A stretch of DNA of 47,373 nt, from positions 1-47,373 of the forward strand of contig JAQTSC010000005.1 in assembly GCA_028711505.1 (NCBI GenBank). The letters are read 5' to 3'. The DNA comes from Candidatus Paceibacterota bacterium (lineage in GTDB: Bacteria > Patescibacteriota > Minisyncoccia > JAHISW01 > Tagabacteraceae). Both the position numbers and the translations under genes were made by a program. The notes under the pieces are model-generated. The model had not been told where the DNA came from and did no database searches. It was given only the letters and a program-made list of their open reading frames with translations. Each line of letters starts with the position of its first letter. The first letter of the stretch is position 1. This document shows, one piece after another, positions 24,355 to 31,806 of this stretch.

Positions 24355-24693
24355 ATGGGAAATAAAATCGTTAAAAAATTGAAATTCCGCCATTTTTTAG
24401 CAGAAGAAATTCTTGCGGGCAGGAAAAATGTCACGTGGAGATTGTTTGACGATAAAAATTTAAAAATCGGCGATGGACTGGAATTGATGGATTGGGAATC
24501 GGGAGAGAAATTTGCCGATGCTGAAATCATAAAAATAAGAGAGAAAAAATTCGGGGAAATTGAAGAAAAAGACCTCGAAGGACATGAAAAGTTTGAAAGC
24601 AGGGAAGAAATGCTTGAAACATATAAAAAATATTACGGAGACAAAGTTGATCGGGATACTATCGTTAAAATTATTGAATTTAAACTTTTATAA
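24355..24693 (+). CDS. ASCH-domain protein 2
   Basis: The 112-residue protein starts MGNKIVKKLKFRHFLAEEILAGRKNVTWRLFDDKNLKIGDGLELMD, again with the G-(R/K)-K-x-x-x-x-R ASCH signature (AGRKNVTWRLF) followed by the beta-barrel strand DGLELMDWESGEKFADAEI. It is a compact, minimal ASCH unit. It is diverged from the upstream one, so this is not a fresh duplication. The upstream part of its open frame, before 24355, lies inside the previous gene and shows no family similarity. It is the last gene before the promoter at 24732; no terminator is obvious, though the T-rich region after 24693 is short. Confidence 0.7.
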   Translation: MGNKIVKKLKFRHFLAEEILAGRKNVTWRLFDDKNLKIGDGLELMDWESGEKFADAEIIKIREKKFGEIEEKDLEGHEKFESREEMLETYKKYYGDKVDRDTIVKIIEFKLL

Positions 24694-24731
24694 AGGAGAG
24701 GGTAAAATCACCAGAGGAGACTCCTTGGTAT

Positions 24732-24760
24732 TTGACATAAAGGTTAATATTTGTTATACT
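24732..24760 (+). promoter_or_regulatory. Near-perfect sigma-70 promoter for GC-rich gene
   Basis: TTGACA (24732-24737), a 17-base spacer and TATACT (24755-24760). The start at about 24767 gives a leader of about 49 bases with two direct copies of TTTTAAACAT and a full AGGAGG at 24804-24809. Confidence 0.85.
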
Positions 24761-24815
24761 TAAATAATGTAATAGTTCTTTCAATTTTAAACATTTTAAA
24801 CATAGGAGGATGACG

Positions 24816-25733
24816 ATGTCGCAGACATTGATCACCAGCCGAGACCCGAAAGGTCTCCACGCAACCGGTCTCTTTGAGGCCGTCTACAACAAATCCAAGC
24901 TCGACGACGCGCGCGCACAGCGGCTCAACGAGCGCGGTGGTGAACCGCAAAACGGGATCGCGAAGCTCATCGCCAAGCTGACCACGTCCGACCAGTACGC
25001 CAACGAGGAAGTTCGTTCCAACTGCACGTACCCGAAGGAATACAAGGGACCGAAGCCGATCGCCGACCTGATTAAGGCAATCGCCAAGATTTTCGATCTC
25101 GATCCGAGCCAGGCTCTCAAGTTCGTCAAGAACTTGCCTGTACTGGAATCGTTTGTTCCGGCTGATGCGCTGAAGTGGACAGGATGGTTCGCTACTCCGT
25201 CGGTCGACGCGCTGGCCAAGAAGCACTTCCCCGAAGTGACCGATCCGGATCAGAAGTATTGCCAGGCGGTCCAGCTCGTTCACGCCAAGATCGCGGCCTC
25301 CCGGTCGTTCTACAACTGCCGTAAGGGACAGATCACGCCGGCGCAGTTGCGGGTTCACGCTCGCACGGCGCACGCGTTTGATCTCATTGCCGAAACGCAG
25401 AAGGGCGATATCCTGATCGTCGCCGCCCAGCTCGGCATGCGCCATCGTGGCAAGTCGGTCCGTCGGGCTCGCGAGGTCTTCGTGGCCAACGAGTTCGGTC
25501 TCGGAAGTCTCGCAGTCGGTTCCATCGTTCTGACCCACCCCGAACGGCTCGTCCGTTGGGAGGAACTGGACATGGATTGCTCCGGCGACGAGTTCTCTCC
25601 GGAGGCCGATGGCGACTTTTCCAGGTCTCCCTACTACTTCTTCTTCGGCGTCGGCAGGGTCGAGTTCGACGCGTACCTCGTTAGCCACCCGAGCGTCATC
25701 TTCGGTTCGGTGTCCGGCTTCCTCTCGCAGTAG
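24816..25733 (+). CDS. Conserved-looking unknown protein, GC-rich cassette gene
   Basis: The 305-residue protein (MSQTLITSRDPKGLHATGLF) matches no enzyme motif I know. It seems soluble: a helical N-terminal half with charged segments, a middle with ARTAHAFDLIAETQKGDILIVAAQLGMRHRGKSVRRAREVFVANEFGL, and a C-terminal part rich in aromatic and small residues that ends GSVSGFLSQ. I have an unverified memory of related proteins in CPR genomes whose end varies. Codon use is unlike every neighbour: C- or G-ending codons prevail and the GC content is visibly higher (31 of 60 at 25081-25140, more at 24901-24960). It has its own promoter, a perfect AGGAGG six bases before the ATG at 24816 (preferred over 24810, which lies too close), and a terminator. 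All this suggests a self-contained, transferred or highly expressed unit. Confidence 0.7.
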   Translation: MSQTLITSRDPKGLHATGLFEAVYNKSKLDDARAQRLNERGGEPQNGIAKLIAKLTTSDQYANEEVRSNCTYPKEYKGPKPIADLIKAIAKIFDLDPSQALKFVKNLPVLESFVPADALKWTGWFATPSVDALAKKHFPEVTDPDQKYCQAVQLVHAKIAASRSFYNCRKGQITPAQLRVHARTAHAFDLIAETQKGDILIVAAQLGMRHRGKSVRRAREVFVANEFGLGSLAVGSIVLTHPERLVRWEELDMDCSGDEFSPEADGDFSRSPYYFFFGVGRVEFDAYLVSHPSVIFGSVSGFLSQ

Positions 25734-25803
25734 CCGACCCTTGAGGTCTTAAATTCTTGGGGCTTTTGATCCCTTGAATTCCGCCGCAGGCGGTCGAAAT
25801 TTA

Positions 25804-25847
25804 GGCTTATCCACAGCAATATCGTGGATAAGCCTTTTCTTTTTTTA
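25804..25847 (+). terminator. Intrinsic terminator after GC-rich gene
   Basis: GGCTTATCCAC (25804-25814) pairs perfectly with GTGGATAAGCC (25824-25834), followed by TTTTCTTTTTTT. A GC-rich palindrome, CCGCCGCAGGCGG, lies between it and the gene at about 25782. Confidence 0.92.
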
Positions 25848-25909
25848 CACATGTTCACGATTTAGGGAATCAAAACCGTTAAAAAGTTTTAGGGGATATT
25901 TGCCTAAAT

Positions 25910-25918
25910 TGGTATAAT
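25910..25918 (+). promoter_or_regulatory. Extended -10 promoter, leaderless GNAT gene
   Basis: TGGTATAAT is a perfect extended -10 element. It ends 6 bases before the ATG at 25925, so the message would begin at the start codon. No good -35 box is seen. Confidence 0.6.
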
Positions 25919-25924
25919 TAAAAT

Positions 25925-26374
25925 ATGGCAAATGGCAGAAAAATCATAATAAGAAGCGCAGTGGAAGCTGATTTGCCGGAAATTAAAGAAATGGTCGGGT
26001 ATCTTATGGAAGTGGAAAAATCCCGCGATATTTTAGGAAATGTTTCAAGAATAATGGACGAGAGGATAAAACCGGCATTTAGAAAGAGCAAGAACAGGAT
26101 TTTTATAGCGGAAAGGGAAGGTGTGTTTAGCGGTTTTGGGCTGGTGGAATTTCCGGAAAGAAGAGTTTCTTCCCTTTCTTATATCGTTATCAGGCCGGAA
26201 TTTCAAAAATACGGAATCGGCAGAAAACTTGCCAAAGAGATGATTTTTTACGCGAAGTCCAAAAAAGCGGATATTATGGAAGTGACAGTGGATAAAAATA
26301 ACGCAAAATCCAGAAAATTCCATAAAGGCCTGGGGTTTGCTTTATCCAGCTACCTCTTTAGAAAAGAGCTGTAA
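25925..26374 (+). CDS. GNAT family N-acetyltransferase
   Basis: The 149-residue protein has the GNAT fold: IIIRSAVEADLPEIKEMVGYL as strand 1 and helix 1, RIFIAEREGVFSGFGLVEFP as strands 2-4, then SLSYIVIRPEFQKYGIGRKLAKEMIFYAKSKK, where R-x-x-Q-K-Y-G-I-G-R is the acetyl-CoA pyrophosphate loop, and VTVDKNNAKSRKFHKGLGF, the typical N-A-x-x-F/Y-x-x-x-G-F end. It moves an acetyl group from acetyl-CoA to an amine; small molecule, ribosomal protein or sugar substrates are all possible. It is a single-gene unit with a leaderless-type promoter and a hairpin terminator (26392-26417). Confidence 0.88.
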   Translation: MANGRKIIIRSAVEADLPEIKEMVGYLMEVEKSRDILGNVSRIMDERIKPAFRKSKNRIFIAEREGVFSGFGLVEFPERRVSSLSYIVIRPEFQKYGIGRKLAKEMIFYAKSKKADIMEVTVDKNNAKSRKFHKGLGFALSSYLFRKEL

Positions 26375-26391
26375 AGTATTAAAATTAAATT

Positions 26392-26428
26392 GCCGCGTAT
26401 TTGAAGCGGCGGTTTTTAATGATAAAAT
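26392..26428 (+). promoter_or_regulatory. Overlapping terminator and promoter
   Basis: GCCGC (26392-26396) and GCGGC (26406-26410) followed by GGTTTTT form the terminator of the GNAT gene. TTGAAG (26401-26406) within its loop and TAAAAT (26423-26428), 16 bases apart, form a promoter ending 7 bases before the ATG at 26436, so the next gene is probably leaderless. Confidence 0.55.
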
Positions 26429-26435
26429 ATCTTTT

Positions 26436-27734
26436 ATGACATCATACGAAAAACTAGCTCGAATTTTGAGAGCGGACAAAGATACCGTGCTTAGCGCGGA
26501 AAAAGTTTTGACCGAATTGGTCGGTCATAACGATGTTATTGATAAAATCATTGCTGAAAACGAAAAAATAGTTCAGGAAAAACTGGTTAAGCTGGGTTGT
26601 TCGAATAATTCCAGAGCGAGCGAAGTTTACGGGTCTTTGCTTAAAAGGATAGAAGAAGACGATAAAAATCTTTTTGTTAAACTGGGGCATCCTATTTGCC
26701 TTACTCCGGAAGGCTGCCAGCCTTTATTGGACGCGGCGCAAAAAATCTCGAATGTGGGGAAAGGATTTTTTCTGAAAGAAGACAAAGCGCGCGAACTTTT
26801 GATGCATACTCCTCCGCAGAATATTATTAAAAATCTGGGGTACCAAGATGTCGGCCAGCTTTTGGAGAAAGAAAATCTTTACGAAATTTTTTGCGGGCTG
26901 AGATTTATGGAGGACGCGAATTGGCTCAATGATGTTTTTTTCAAACAGTACGAGAATTTGACTCCCGACGATTTTGAAGAAAGGGAAATAAAAACGATTG
27001 TTTTGGGAACCAAATGGGAAGAAGTCGCCGAGAAATTTTTGAAGAAAAAATATCATAATATAAGCCATTTGAAAGAGCTTGGCGTTGTCTTCGTGCTTCC
27101 GGCGGTTCTGGGTATAAACGGAGAAACATTAAGGACACTGGCGTTGGTGCTCCATTATCTCCATGAAATATCTTTTTACTCGAAGCTTTTCAGAAAATAC
27201 AGCGCAGGAAGAAATTTTGCCACGAGGCTTGTGAGTTCTCTGCGCGGAGATGTGGTTGACGAGCGTTCTCCGGGAATAGATACGGGAGAGAGATGGCTGC
27301 TTGTCCAGAGATATCTCGCGAAAGACGACCCAAACGATTGGCGCCTGTTTGAGCCTCACGTGAACCCCGAGGCTCTTCATTGGAAAAAAGCCGAAAACAA
27401 TATCAGCGATTTGGGCAAAGAAATAGACGCCGGTCTTGATCTTAGTTTTTGGAAAGATTTGAGTTTTATCGGGGATTTTTATCCCACGGAAACAGGAGTG
27501 GAGATACTCGTAAGTTTTAATCTGGTGGATACCGTTATGTCTTTGGTGCAAAAGAATATGCTTACTAAATATTTATATCATCATCAGGAAGCGCTGTGGA
27601 ATAAAATTTTCTTTGATTTTATAGGAGAAGCGGAAACAGAAGAACTTATACTCAGAAATTTTGAGAAAGGCTACATCGATTTGAAAAACGAAGCTTATCT
27701 GTCGGAAATTTATGAAAAACGAAATAAAGCTTAG
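26436..27734 (+). CDS. Unknown 432-residue protein coupled to aldolase
   Basis: I do not recognise the family. The protein (MTSYEKLARILRADKDTV) is soluble, mostly helical and acidic/lysine-rich, with no signal or membrane segment. Features: LTELVGHNDVIDKIIAENEKI near the start, DFEEREIKTIVLGTKWEEVAEKFLKKKYHNISHLKELGVVFVLP in the middle and SLRGDVVDERSPGIDTGERWLLVQRYLAKDDPNDWRLFEPHVNPEAL, which may be a functional site since charged and aromatic residues are dense there. Its end overlaps the aldolase gene by 23 bases in another frame, so the two are translationally coupled and may share a pathway. The start at 26436 is favoured by the -10 box just upstream. Confidence 0.75.
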   Translation: MTSYEKLARILRADKDTVLSAEKVLTELVGHNDVIDKIIAENEKIVQEKLVKLGCSNNSRASEVYGSLLKRIEEDDKNLFVKLGHPICLTPEGCQPLLDAAQKISNVGKGFFLKEDKARELLMHTPPQNIIKNLGYQDVGQLLEKENLYEIFCGLRFMEDANWLNDVFFKQYENLTPDDFEEREIKTIVLGTKWEEVAEKFLKKKYHNISHLKELGVVFVLPAVLGINGETLRTLALVLHYLHEISFYSKLFRKYSAGRNFATRLVSSLRGDVVDERSPGIDTGERWLLVQRYLAKDDPNDWRLFEPHVNPEALHWKKAENNISDLGKEIDAGLDLSFWKDLSFIGDFYPTETGVEILVSFNLVDTVMSLVQKNMLTKYLYHHQEALWNKIFFDFIGEAETEELILRNFEKGYIDLKNEAYLSEIYEKRNKA

Positions 27735-28584
27735 CGATATTTTTTTAAAGGCGGGAAAAGAACATTGGGCATTGGGCCACTTCAACGCTTCCAATCTGGA
27801 ACAATTCCGCGCCATTGTTATGGCTTCGAAGGAATTCGGACTTCCTGTCATGATCGGGTTTTCCGAAGGAGAGCGGAGTTTTTTTGGCGTTAAACAAGCC
27901 GTTTACGCGGCCAAGGCGTTTGAAGAAGAATTTGGAATTCAGGTTTTTTTGAATCCCGATCACTCCAAAAGCGTCGAATCGGCAAAAGCGGCTTTTGACG
28001 CGGGATTTAATTCCGTGCATATAGATTTGTCGAAACTTTCGTTTGAAGAAAATATTAAAGGCACGAGAGAAGTGACGGATTACGTAAAGTCAAAGAATCC
28101 GGAGATTTCTGTTGAGGCAGAACTCGGATATCTGCGCGGAGAATCAAAAGTCCAGAAAGAAAAAATTGAAATAAAACCTGAAGATTTAACCAAACCGGAA
28201 GAAGCGGCGGAGTTTGCGGAAAAAACCGGGATAGACCGTTTTTCGGGCGCGTACGGAAACAGCCACGGCATTTCATTGGATGAGCCTGCGCTTGATATTG
28301 AAAGGATTGCCGCGATAAGAAAAATTCTTCCGGAGCGCGTCTCTTTGGTTTTGCACGGAGGTTCCGGTATTCCCGATGAGCAGATAAGGGCGGCTATAGA
28401 AGCCGGAATAACGAATATTCACGTGAATACGGAGTTAAGAATGGCATATACAAATGCCTTGAGAAAAATTTTGTCTGAAGAAAAAGACGAAGTCGCTCCA
28501 TACAAAATTTTAAAGCCGGCGCTTGAAGAAGTTTACAAAGTGGCAAAAGAAAAAATAGTGCTTTTTGGAAATAATAAATTATAA
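27712..28584 (+). CDS. Class II fructose-bisphosphate aldolase family
   Basis: The 290-residue protein has the class II aldolase TIM barrel: WALGHFNASNLEQFRAIVMAS at the start, LNPDHSKSVESAKAAFDAGFNSVHIDLS with the zinc His, VEAELGYLRGES, DRFSGAYGNSHGIS and VSLVLHGGSGIPDEQIRAAIEAGITNIHVNTELR with further zinc and phosphate ligands. It probably splits fructose-1,6-bisphosphate, or tagatose-1,6-bisphosphate or a related ketose bisphosphate, into triose phosphates. The His of the usual H-L-D-H-G motif reads N-P-D-H-S, so substrate preference may differ from classical FbaA. The gene overlaps the upstream unknown gene by 23 bases and is followed after 5 bases by a dehydrogenase. Confidence 0.88.
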   Translation: MKNEIKLSDIFLKAGKEHWALGHFNASNLEQFRAIVMASKEFGLPVMIGFSEGERSFFGVKQAVYAAKAFEEEFGIQVFLNPDHSKSVESAKAAFDAGFNSVHIDLSKLSFEENIKGTREVTDYVKSKNPEISVEAELGYLRGESKVQKEKIEIKPEDLTKPEEAAEFAEKTGIDRFSGAYGNSHGISLDEPALDIERIAAIRKILPERVSLVLHGGSGIPDEQIRAAIEAGITNIHVNTELRMAYTNALRKILSEEKDEVAPYKILKPALEEVYKVAKEKIVLFGNNKL

Positions 28585-28589
28585 ATCAT

Positions 28590-29558
28590 ATGAAAATATA
28601 CATCACACGAAAGATTCCTGACGCGGGAATAAACAAATTAAAAGAAAAAGGATATGAGATTGACATAAATCAGGAAGACAAAGTTTTGGCTAAAAACGAA
28701 CTTATCGCGGCTCTCCAGGCAAAAGAATATGACGCGGTGCTTTGTCTTTTGACGGATACGATTGACGCTGAAGTGTTTGCCGCGGCGCCGAAAGCGAAAA
28801 TTTTTGCTAATTACGCGGTTGGGTACAATAACATAGACGTAAAAATCGCCGGAGAAAAAGGAATAATGATTTCAAATACCCCCGGCGTTCTTACCGAATC
28901 GGTTGCCGAGCACGCGATTGCCCTCATTTTTTCCATTTCCAAAAGAGTGGTGGAAGCGGACCAGTTTACGAGAGACGGAAAATTTATCGGTTGGGCGCCG
29001 ATGCTTTTTCTTGGGGACGATCTTTTGGGCAAGACTTTGGGGCTTGTCGGGCTGGGACGCATTGGCGCTGAAGTGGCGAAAAGAATGCACGACGGCTTTG
29101 AAATGAAAGTTTTTTACTACGATGTTTCAAGAAATGAAGAGCTGGAACAAAAATATCATCTTGAATATAAAACCCTGGAAGATTTGTTGAAAGAATCGGA
29201 TTTTGTTTCCGTTCATGTTCCTCTTTTGCCGGAGACCAAGCATCTTATCGGGGAAAATCAGCTAAAGATGATGAAGAAAAGCGCTTATCTTGTAAATACT
29301 TCCCGCGGTCCGATTGTCGACGAAAAGGCCTTAGTCGAATCATTGAAGAACGGAGACATAAAAGGAGCGGCCTTGGATGTCTATGAAGAAGAGCCTAAAT
29401 TGGCAGCTGGGCTGGCCGAGTTGCCTAATACTGTTTTAACCCCGCATACCGCTTCCGCGACGATTGAAACCCGCTCAAAAATGTCAGAGATGGCGGCGGA
29501 AAATATCATTGCCGCGTTGGAAGGTCAAACTCCTCCGAACTTGGTAAAAGCGCAGTAA
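28590..29558 (+). CDS. D-2-hydroxyacid dehydrogenase (glyoxylate/hydroxypyruvate reductase-like)
   Basis: The 322-residue protein has the full family layout: an N-terminal substrate domain (MKIYITRKIPDAGINKLKEKGYEI), the NAD-binding GLVGLGRIGAEVAKRM (about 152-167), and catalytic R in VNTSRGPIVDEKALVESL, E in DVYEEEPKL and H in TPHTASAT. It reduces a 2-keto acid (glyoxylate, hydroxypyruvate, or pyruvate to D-lactate) with NAD(P)H. The ATENRSKMSEMAAENI-like end (TIETRSKMSEMAAENI) fits the glyoxylate reductase subgroup better than D-lactate dehydrogenase. It is 5 bases after the aldolase and probably in the same transcript, possibly for fermentative NAD recycling. Confidence 0.9.
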   Translation: MKIYITRKIPDAGINKLKEKGYEIDINQEDKVLAKNELIAALQAKEYDAVLCLLTDTIDAEVFAAAPKAKIFANYAVGYNNIDVKIAGEKGIMISNTPGVLTESVAEHAIALIFSISKRVVEADQFTRDGKFIGWAPMLFLGDDLLGKTLGLVGLGRIGAEVAKRMHDGFEMKVFYYDVSRNEELEQKYHLEYKTLEDLLKESDFVSVHVPLLPETKHLIGENQLKMMKKSAYLVNTSRGPIVDEKALVESLKNGDIKGAALDVYEEEPKLAAGLAELPNTVLTPHTASATIETRSKMSEMAAENIIAALEGQTPPNLVKAQ

Positions 29559-29571
29559 TTTTTTGAGGGGC

Positions 29572-29599
29572 TTGTTAAATGATAAAAAATAAGTATCAT
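29572..29599 (+). promoter_or_regulatory. Promoter for bL25, almost leaderless
   Basis: TTGTTA (29572-29577), 16 bases, TATCAT (29594-29599). The -10 box ends 10 bases before the ATG at 29610, leaving a 5' leader of only about 3 bases. Confidence 0.5.
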
Positions 29600-29609
29600 T
29601 TGTATTTGT

Positions 29610-30269
29610 ATGGTTGTTCTAAAGATAAAAGCCGAAGAAAGAAACACTTTCGGAAAAAAATTAAATAAAAGCCGCAAGGAAGGAAAAATGCCGGCGGTTT
29701 TGTACGATTCAAAAGGAAACAGTCTTTCAATTTCCGTTTCTTTAGCCGAGTTTAAAAAAATTTGGAACGCGGCCGGAGAATCGTCTCTTGTAGAGATTGA
29801 AATTGGAGGAGAAAAGAAAAATGCCCTTATCTACGATTTGGACAAAGACCCCGTTAATGGCGAGCCGCGGCACGCTGATTTTTACGCCGTGGACATGAAT
29901 AAGAAGATTACCGCCAATATTCCTTTGGTTTTTGAAGGAGAGGCTCCTGCCGTGAAAGCGGGCGGCGCTTTGGTAAAAGTTTTGCATGAAGTTGAAGTTG
30001 AATCTTTCCCGTCTGATTTGCCTCCGGAACTTCAGGTTAATCTTTCGTCTTTAAACACTTTTGAAGATAAAATAACGGTAAAAGACATCGTTCTTCCCAA
30101 GGGAGTTGAAATTCTTGCCGAGCCCGATGAAATTGTCGCGTTGGTTGAAGAAGCCAAAGAAGAGCCTATTGCCGAGGAAGCAAGAACCTTGGCCGATATA
30201 GAAGTCGTCGGCAAGAAAGAAAAGGAAGAAGAAGCTGCTGAAGAGAGCGGAGAAGAGAAAAAAGACTAG
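29610..30269 (+). CDS. rplY: Ribosomal protein bL25 (CTC/TL5 form)
   Basis: The 219-residue protein has the L25 5S-rRNA-binding domain (LKIKAEERNTFGKKLNKSRKEGKMPAVLYDSKGN, 1-90, with DPVNGEPRHADFYAVD at 77-92) and the C-terminal TL5 beta domain (NIPLVFEGEAPAVKAGGALVKVLHEVEVESFPSDLPP). It binds 5S rRNA in the large subunit. The end is a highly acidic Glu/Lys tail. The length is that of the long CTC type. No Shine-Dalgarno lies before it; promoter spacing suggests a nearly leaderless message. Confidence 0.95.
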   Translation: MVVLKIKAEERNTFGKKLNKSRKEGKMPAVLYDSKGNSLSISVSLAEFKKIWNAAGESSLVEIEIGGEKKNALIYDLDKDPVNGEPRHADFYAVDMNKKITANIPLVFEGEAPAVKAGGALVKVLHEVEVESFPSDLPPELQVNLSSLNTFEDKITVKDIVLPKGVEILAEPDEIVALVEEAKEEPIAEEARTLADIEVVGKKEKEEEAAEESGEEKKD

Positions 30270-30297
30270 CTTTCGCTTTTTCTTCTGGCGCAAACAA

Positions 30298-31599
30298 ATG
30301 GCAAAATCTTTTAAGTTTTTTTCACTATTTTTTTTATTGGCGGCCTTTTTCTCCGGCGGCTTTCTTTTTGCCGAAGAAATAGACTCAAATTCGGTACAAA
30401 ACAGAAGAGCCCGGCTTGAGGCGGAACTTTCTCAATTGGAAAAACAAATAGAAGAACAGAGCCTGCTTATACAAAGCAAGCAAAGGGAAAGCACGACTTT
30501 GGAAAGGGACATCTCTATTTTTACGGCGCAAATAAACAAAGCAAAACTGGAAATAAAGGCGAGGGATATCGCCATTGCTGAATTAAACGACGGAATAAAA
30601 GAAAAGACCGGAGTTATCGGCGACCTTGAACAAAAAACCTTTCAGGAAAAAATTTCTTTATCCGAACTTTTGCGGCGCGTGGATGAGATGGATTCCACAA
30701 GCCTTGTAGAGATAGTTTTGGGCTATGATACTCTTTCCGAATTTTTTGAAGATTTTAATTCTTTTGAATCAATCCAAAAGGAGCTTCAGGTGTCTTTGGT
30801 TGAAATAGAAAATACCCAGACGAGAACGGAAGAAGAAAGAACTTCTCTTGAAAATAAGAAGTCGGAGGAAACAGAGCTTAAATATATTCAAGAAAGCGAA
30901 AAGAAAAAATCAGAGCAAAAAGAAGCGGATAAAAAAAGGCTTTTAAAAATTACGAAAGGGCAGGAAGCGGAGTATCAAAAAATACTGGCTAAAAATCAGA
31001 AATCGGCCGCGGCAATAAGGACCGAACTTTTCGCCTTGCGCGGCTCCGCCGCCATTCCTTTTGAAAAAGCGGTGGAATATGCCAACACGGCTTGGCGATT
31101 AACGGGGGTCAGGCCGGCGTTTCTTTTGGGCGTGATAGCGGAAGAATCAAATTTGGGGGAGAATGTGGGCACCGGAAATTGGCGCGTTGACATGCATCCC
31201 ACAAGAGATGTTCCGGTCTTTAAAGAAATAACAGCGGAGCTTGGGTTGGACCCCGATCAAATGCCCGTATCCAAAAAAGCTTGGTATGGATGGGGAGGCG
31301 CGATGGGACCGGCGCAGTTTATTCCGTCAACATGGGTGCTTTACAAAGATAAAGTCGCTTCGCTCACGGGGCATAATCCTCCGAATCCGTGGGATCCTTA
31401 TGACGCCTTTATCGCATCAGCCATTTTGCTCAAAGAAAACGGCGCGGCCGCCGGAACTTACAGCGCGGAACGCTTGGCGGCGTTGCGTTATTTGGCAGGC
31501 TGGAAGAACGCCCAGAAAGCCGCTTACGCGTTTTACGGAGACGATGTGATGGAGCTCGCGGCTAAATACCAGCAGCAGATTGATATAATTTCTCGGTAA
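30298..31599 (+). CDS. Secreted coiled-coil lytic transglycosylase-like protein
   Basis: The 433-residue protein has a signal peptide (FKFFSLFFLLAAFFSGGFLFAEE), a long coiled coil (about 32-240, with heptads such as LEAELSQLEKQIEEQSLLIQ) resembling the PcsB/EnvC regulatory coil, and a C-terminal lysozyme-like domain from about 255: AFLLGVIAEESNLGENVG with the probable catalytic Glu, WYGWGGAMGPAQFIPSTW, NPWDPYDAFIASAILLKENG and AALRYLAGWKNAQKAAYAFYGDDVM. These match MltB-type (SLT_2) murein transglycosylases, which cleave glycan strands. The coil could keep the enzyme in check until a partner such as FtsEX acts, as for PcsB; this is an inference. A terminator follows at 31606. Confidence 0.85.
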   Translation: MAKSFKFFSLFFLLAAFFSGGFLFAEEIDSNSVQNRRARLEAELSQLEKQIEEQSLLIQSKQRESTTLERDISIFTAQINKAKLEIKARDIAIAELNDGIKEKTGVIGDLEQKTFQEKISLSELLRRVDEMDSTSLVEIVLGYDTLSEFFEDFNSFESIQKELQVSLVEIENTQTRTEEERTSLENKKSEETELKYIQESEKKKSEQKEADKKRLLKITKGQEAEYQKILAKNQKSAAAIRTELFALRGSAAIPFEKAVEYANTAWRLTGVRPAFLLGVIAEESNLGENVGTGNWRVDMHPTRDVPVFKEITAELGLDPDQMPVSKKAWYGWGGAMGPAQFIPSTWVLYKDKVASLTGHNPPNPWDPYDAFIASAILLKENGAAAGTYSAERLAALRYLAGWKNAQKAAYAFYGDDVMELAAKYQQQIDIISR

Positions 31600-31605
31600 A
31601 TTTTT

Positions 31606-31640
31606 AACCGAGTTTCTTTTATTGACTCGGTTTTAATTTT
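31606..31640 (+). terminator. Intrinsic terminator
   Basis: AACCGAGT (31606-31613) pairs with ACTCGGTT (31625-31632), then a T-rich run. Confidence 0.75.
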
Positions 31641-31680
31641 ATTCTATTTTTTACTCAGTTTGAGGGTTTTTTGACAATCT

Positions 31681-31717
31681 CTTTGCCGTTTGGCGCGCCA
31701 TACGGCAAAGGCTTTTT
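31681..31717 (+). terminator. Second hairpin terminator before cassette gene
   Basis: CTTTGCCGT (31681-31689) pairs perfectly with ACGGCAAAG (31702-31710), followed by GCTTTTT; its loop holds a GGCGCGCC palindrome. The rest of the gap 31718-31806 holds a TTTTTCCCGCGGGAAAAA palindrome and no gene. Confidence 0.75.
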
Positions 31718-31806
31718 CCCGCGGGAAAAAGTAAAACACGGCTGCGGCCGGAGAGCCTTGCCTGTAGGTCTAAATACTACAGACTATGGCTGAAGGAGGA
31801 ATTGTG

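Noticed and set aside
24744-25688. Long 314-codon open frame on the minus strand opposite the GC-rich gene
   Set aside because: It mirrors the codon bias of the plus-strand gene, has no promoter or ribosome site, and its product is Arg/Leu/Val-rich without family features. The plus strand has all signals.
17861-25834. Scattered TTATCCACA-type DnaA boxes (17862, 21062, 25807, and an imperfect one near 19821)
   Set aside because: They are kilobases apart, one is part of a terminator stem, and no dnaA or dnaN gene is near. A replication origin would need a cluster. GC-skew of the whole genome would decide.
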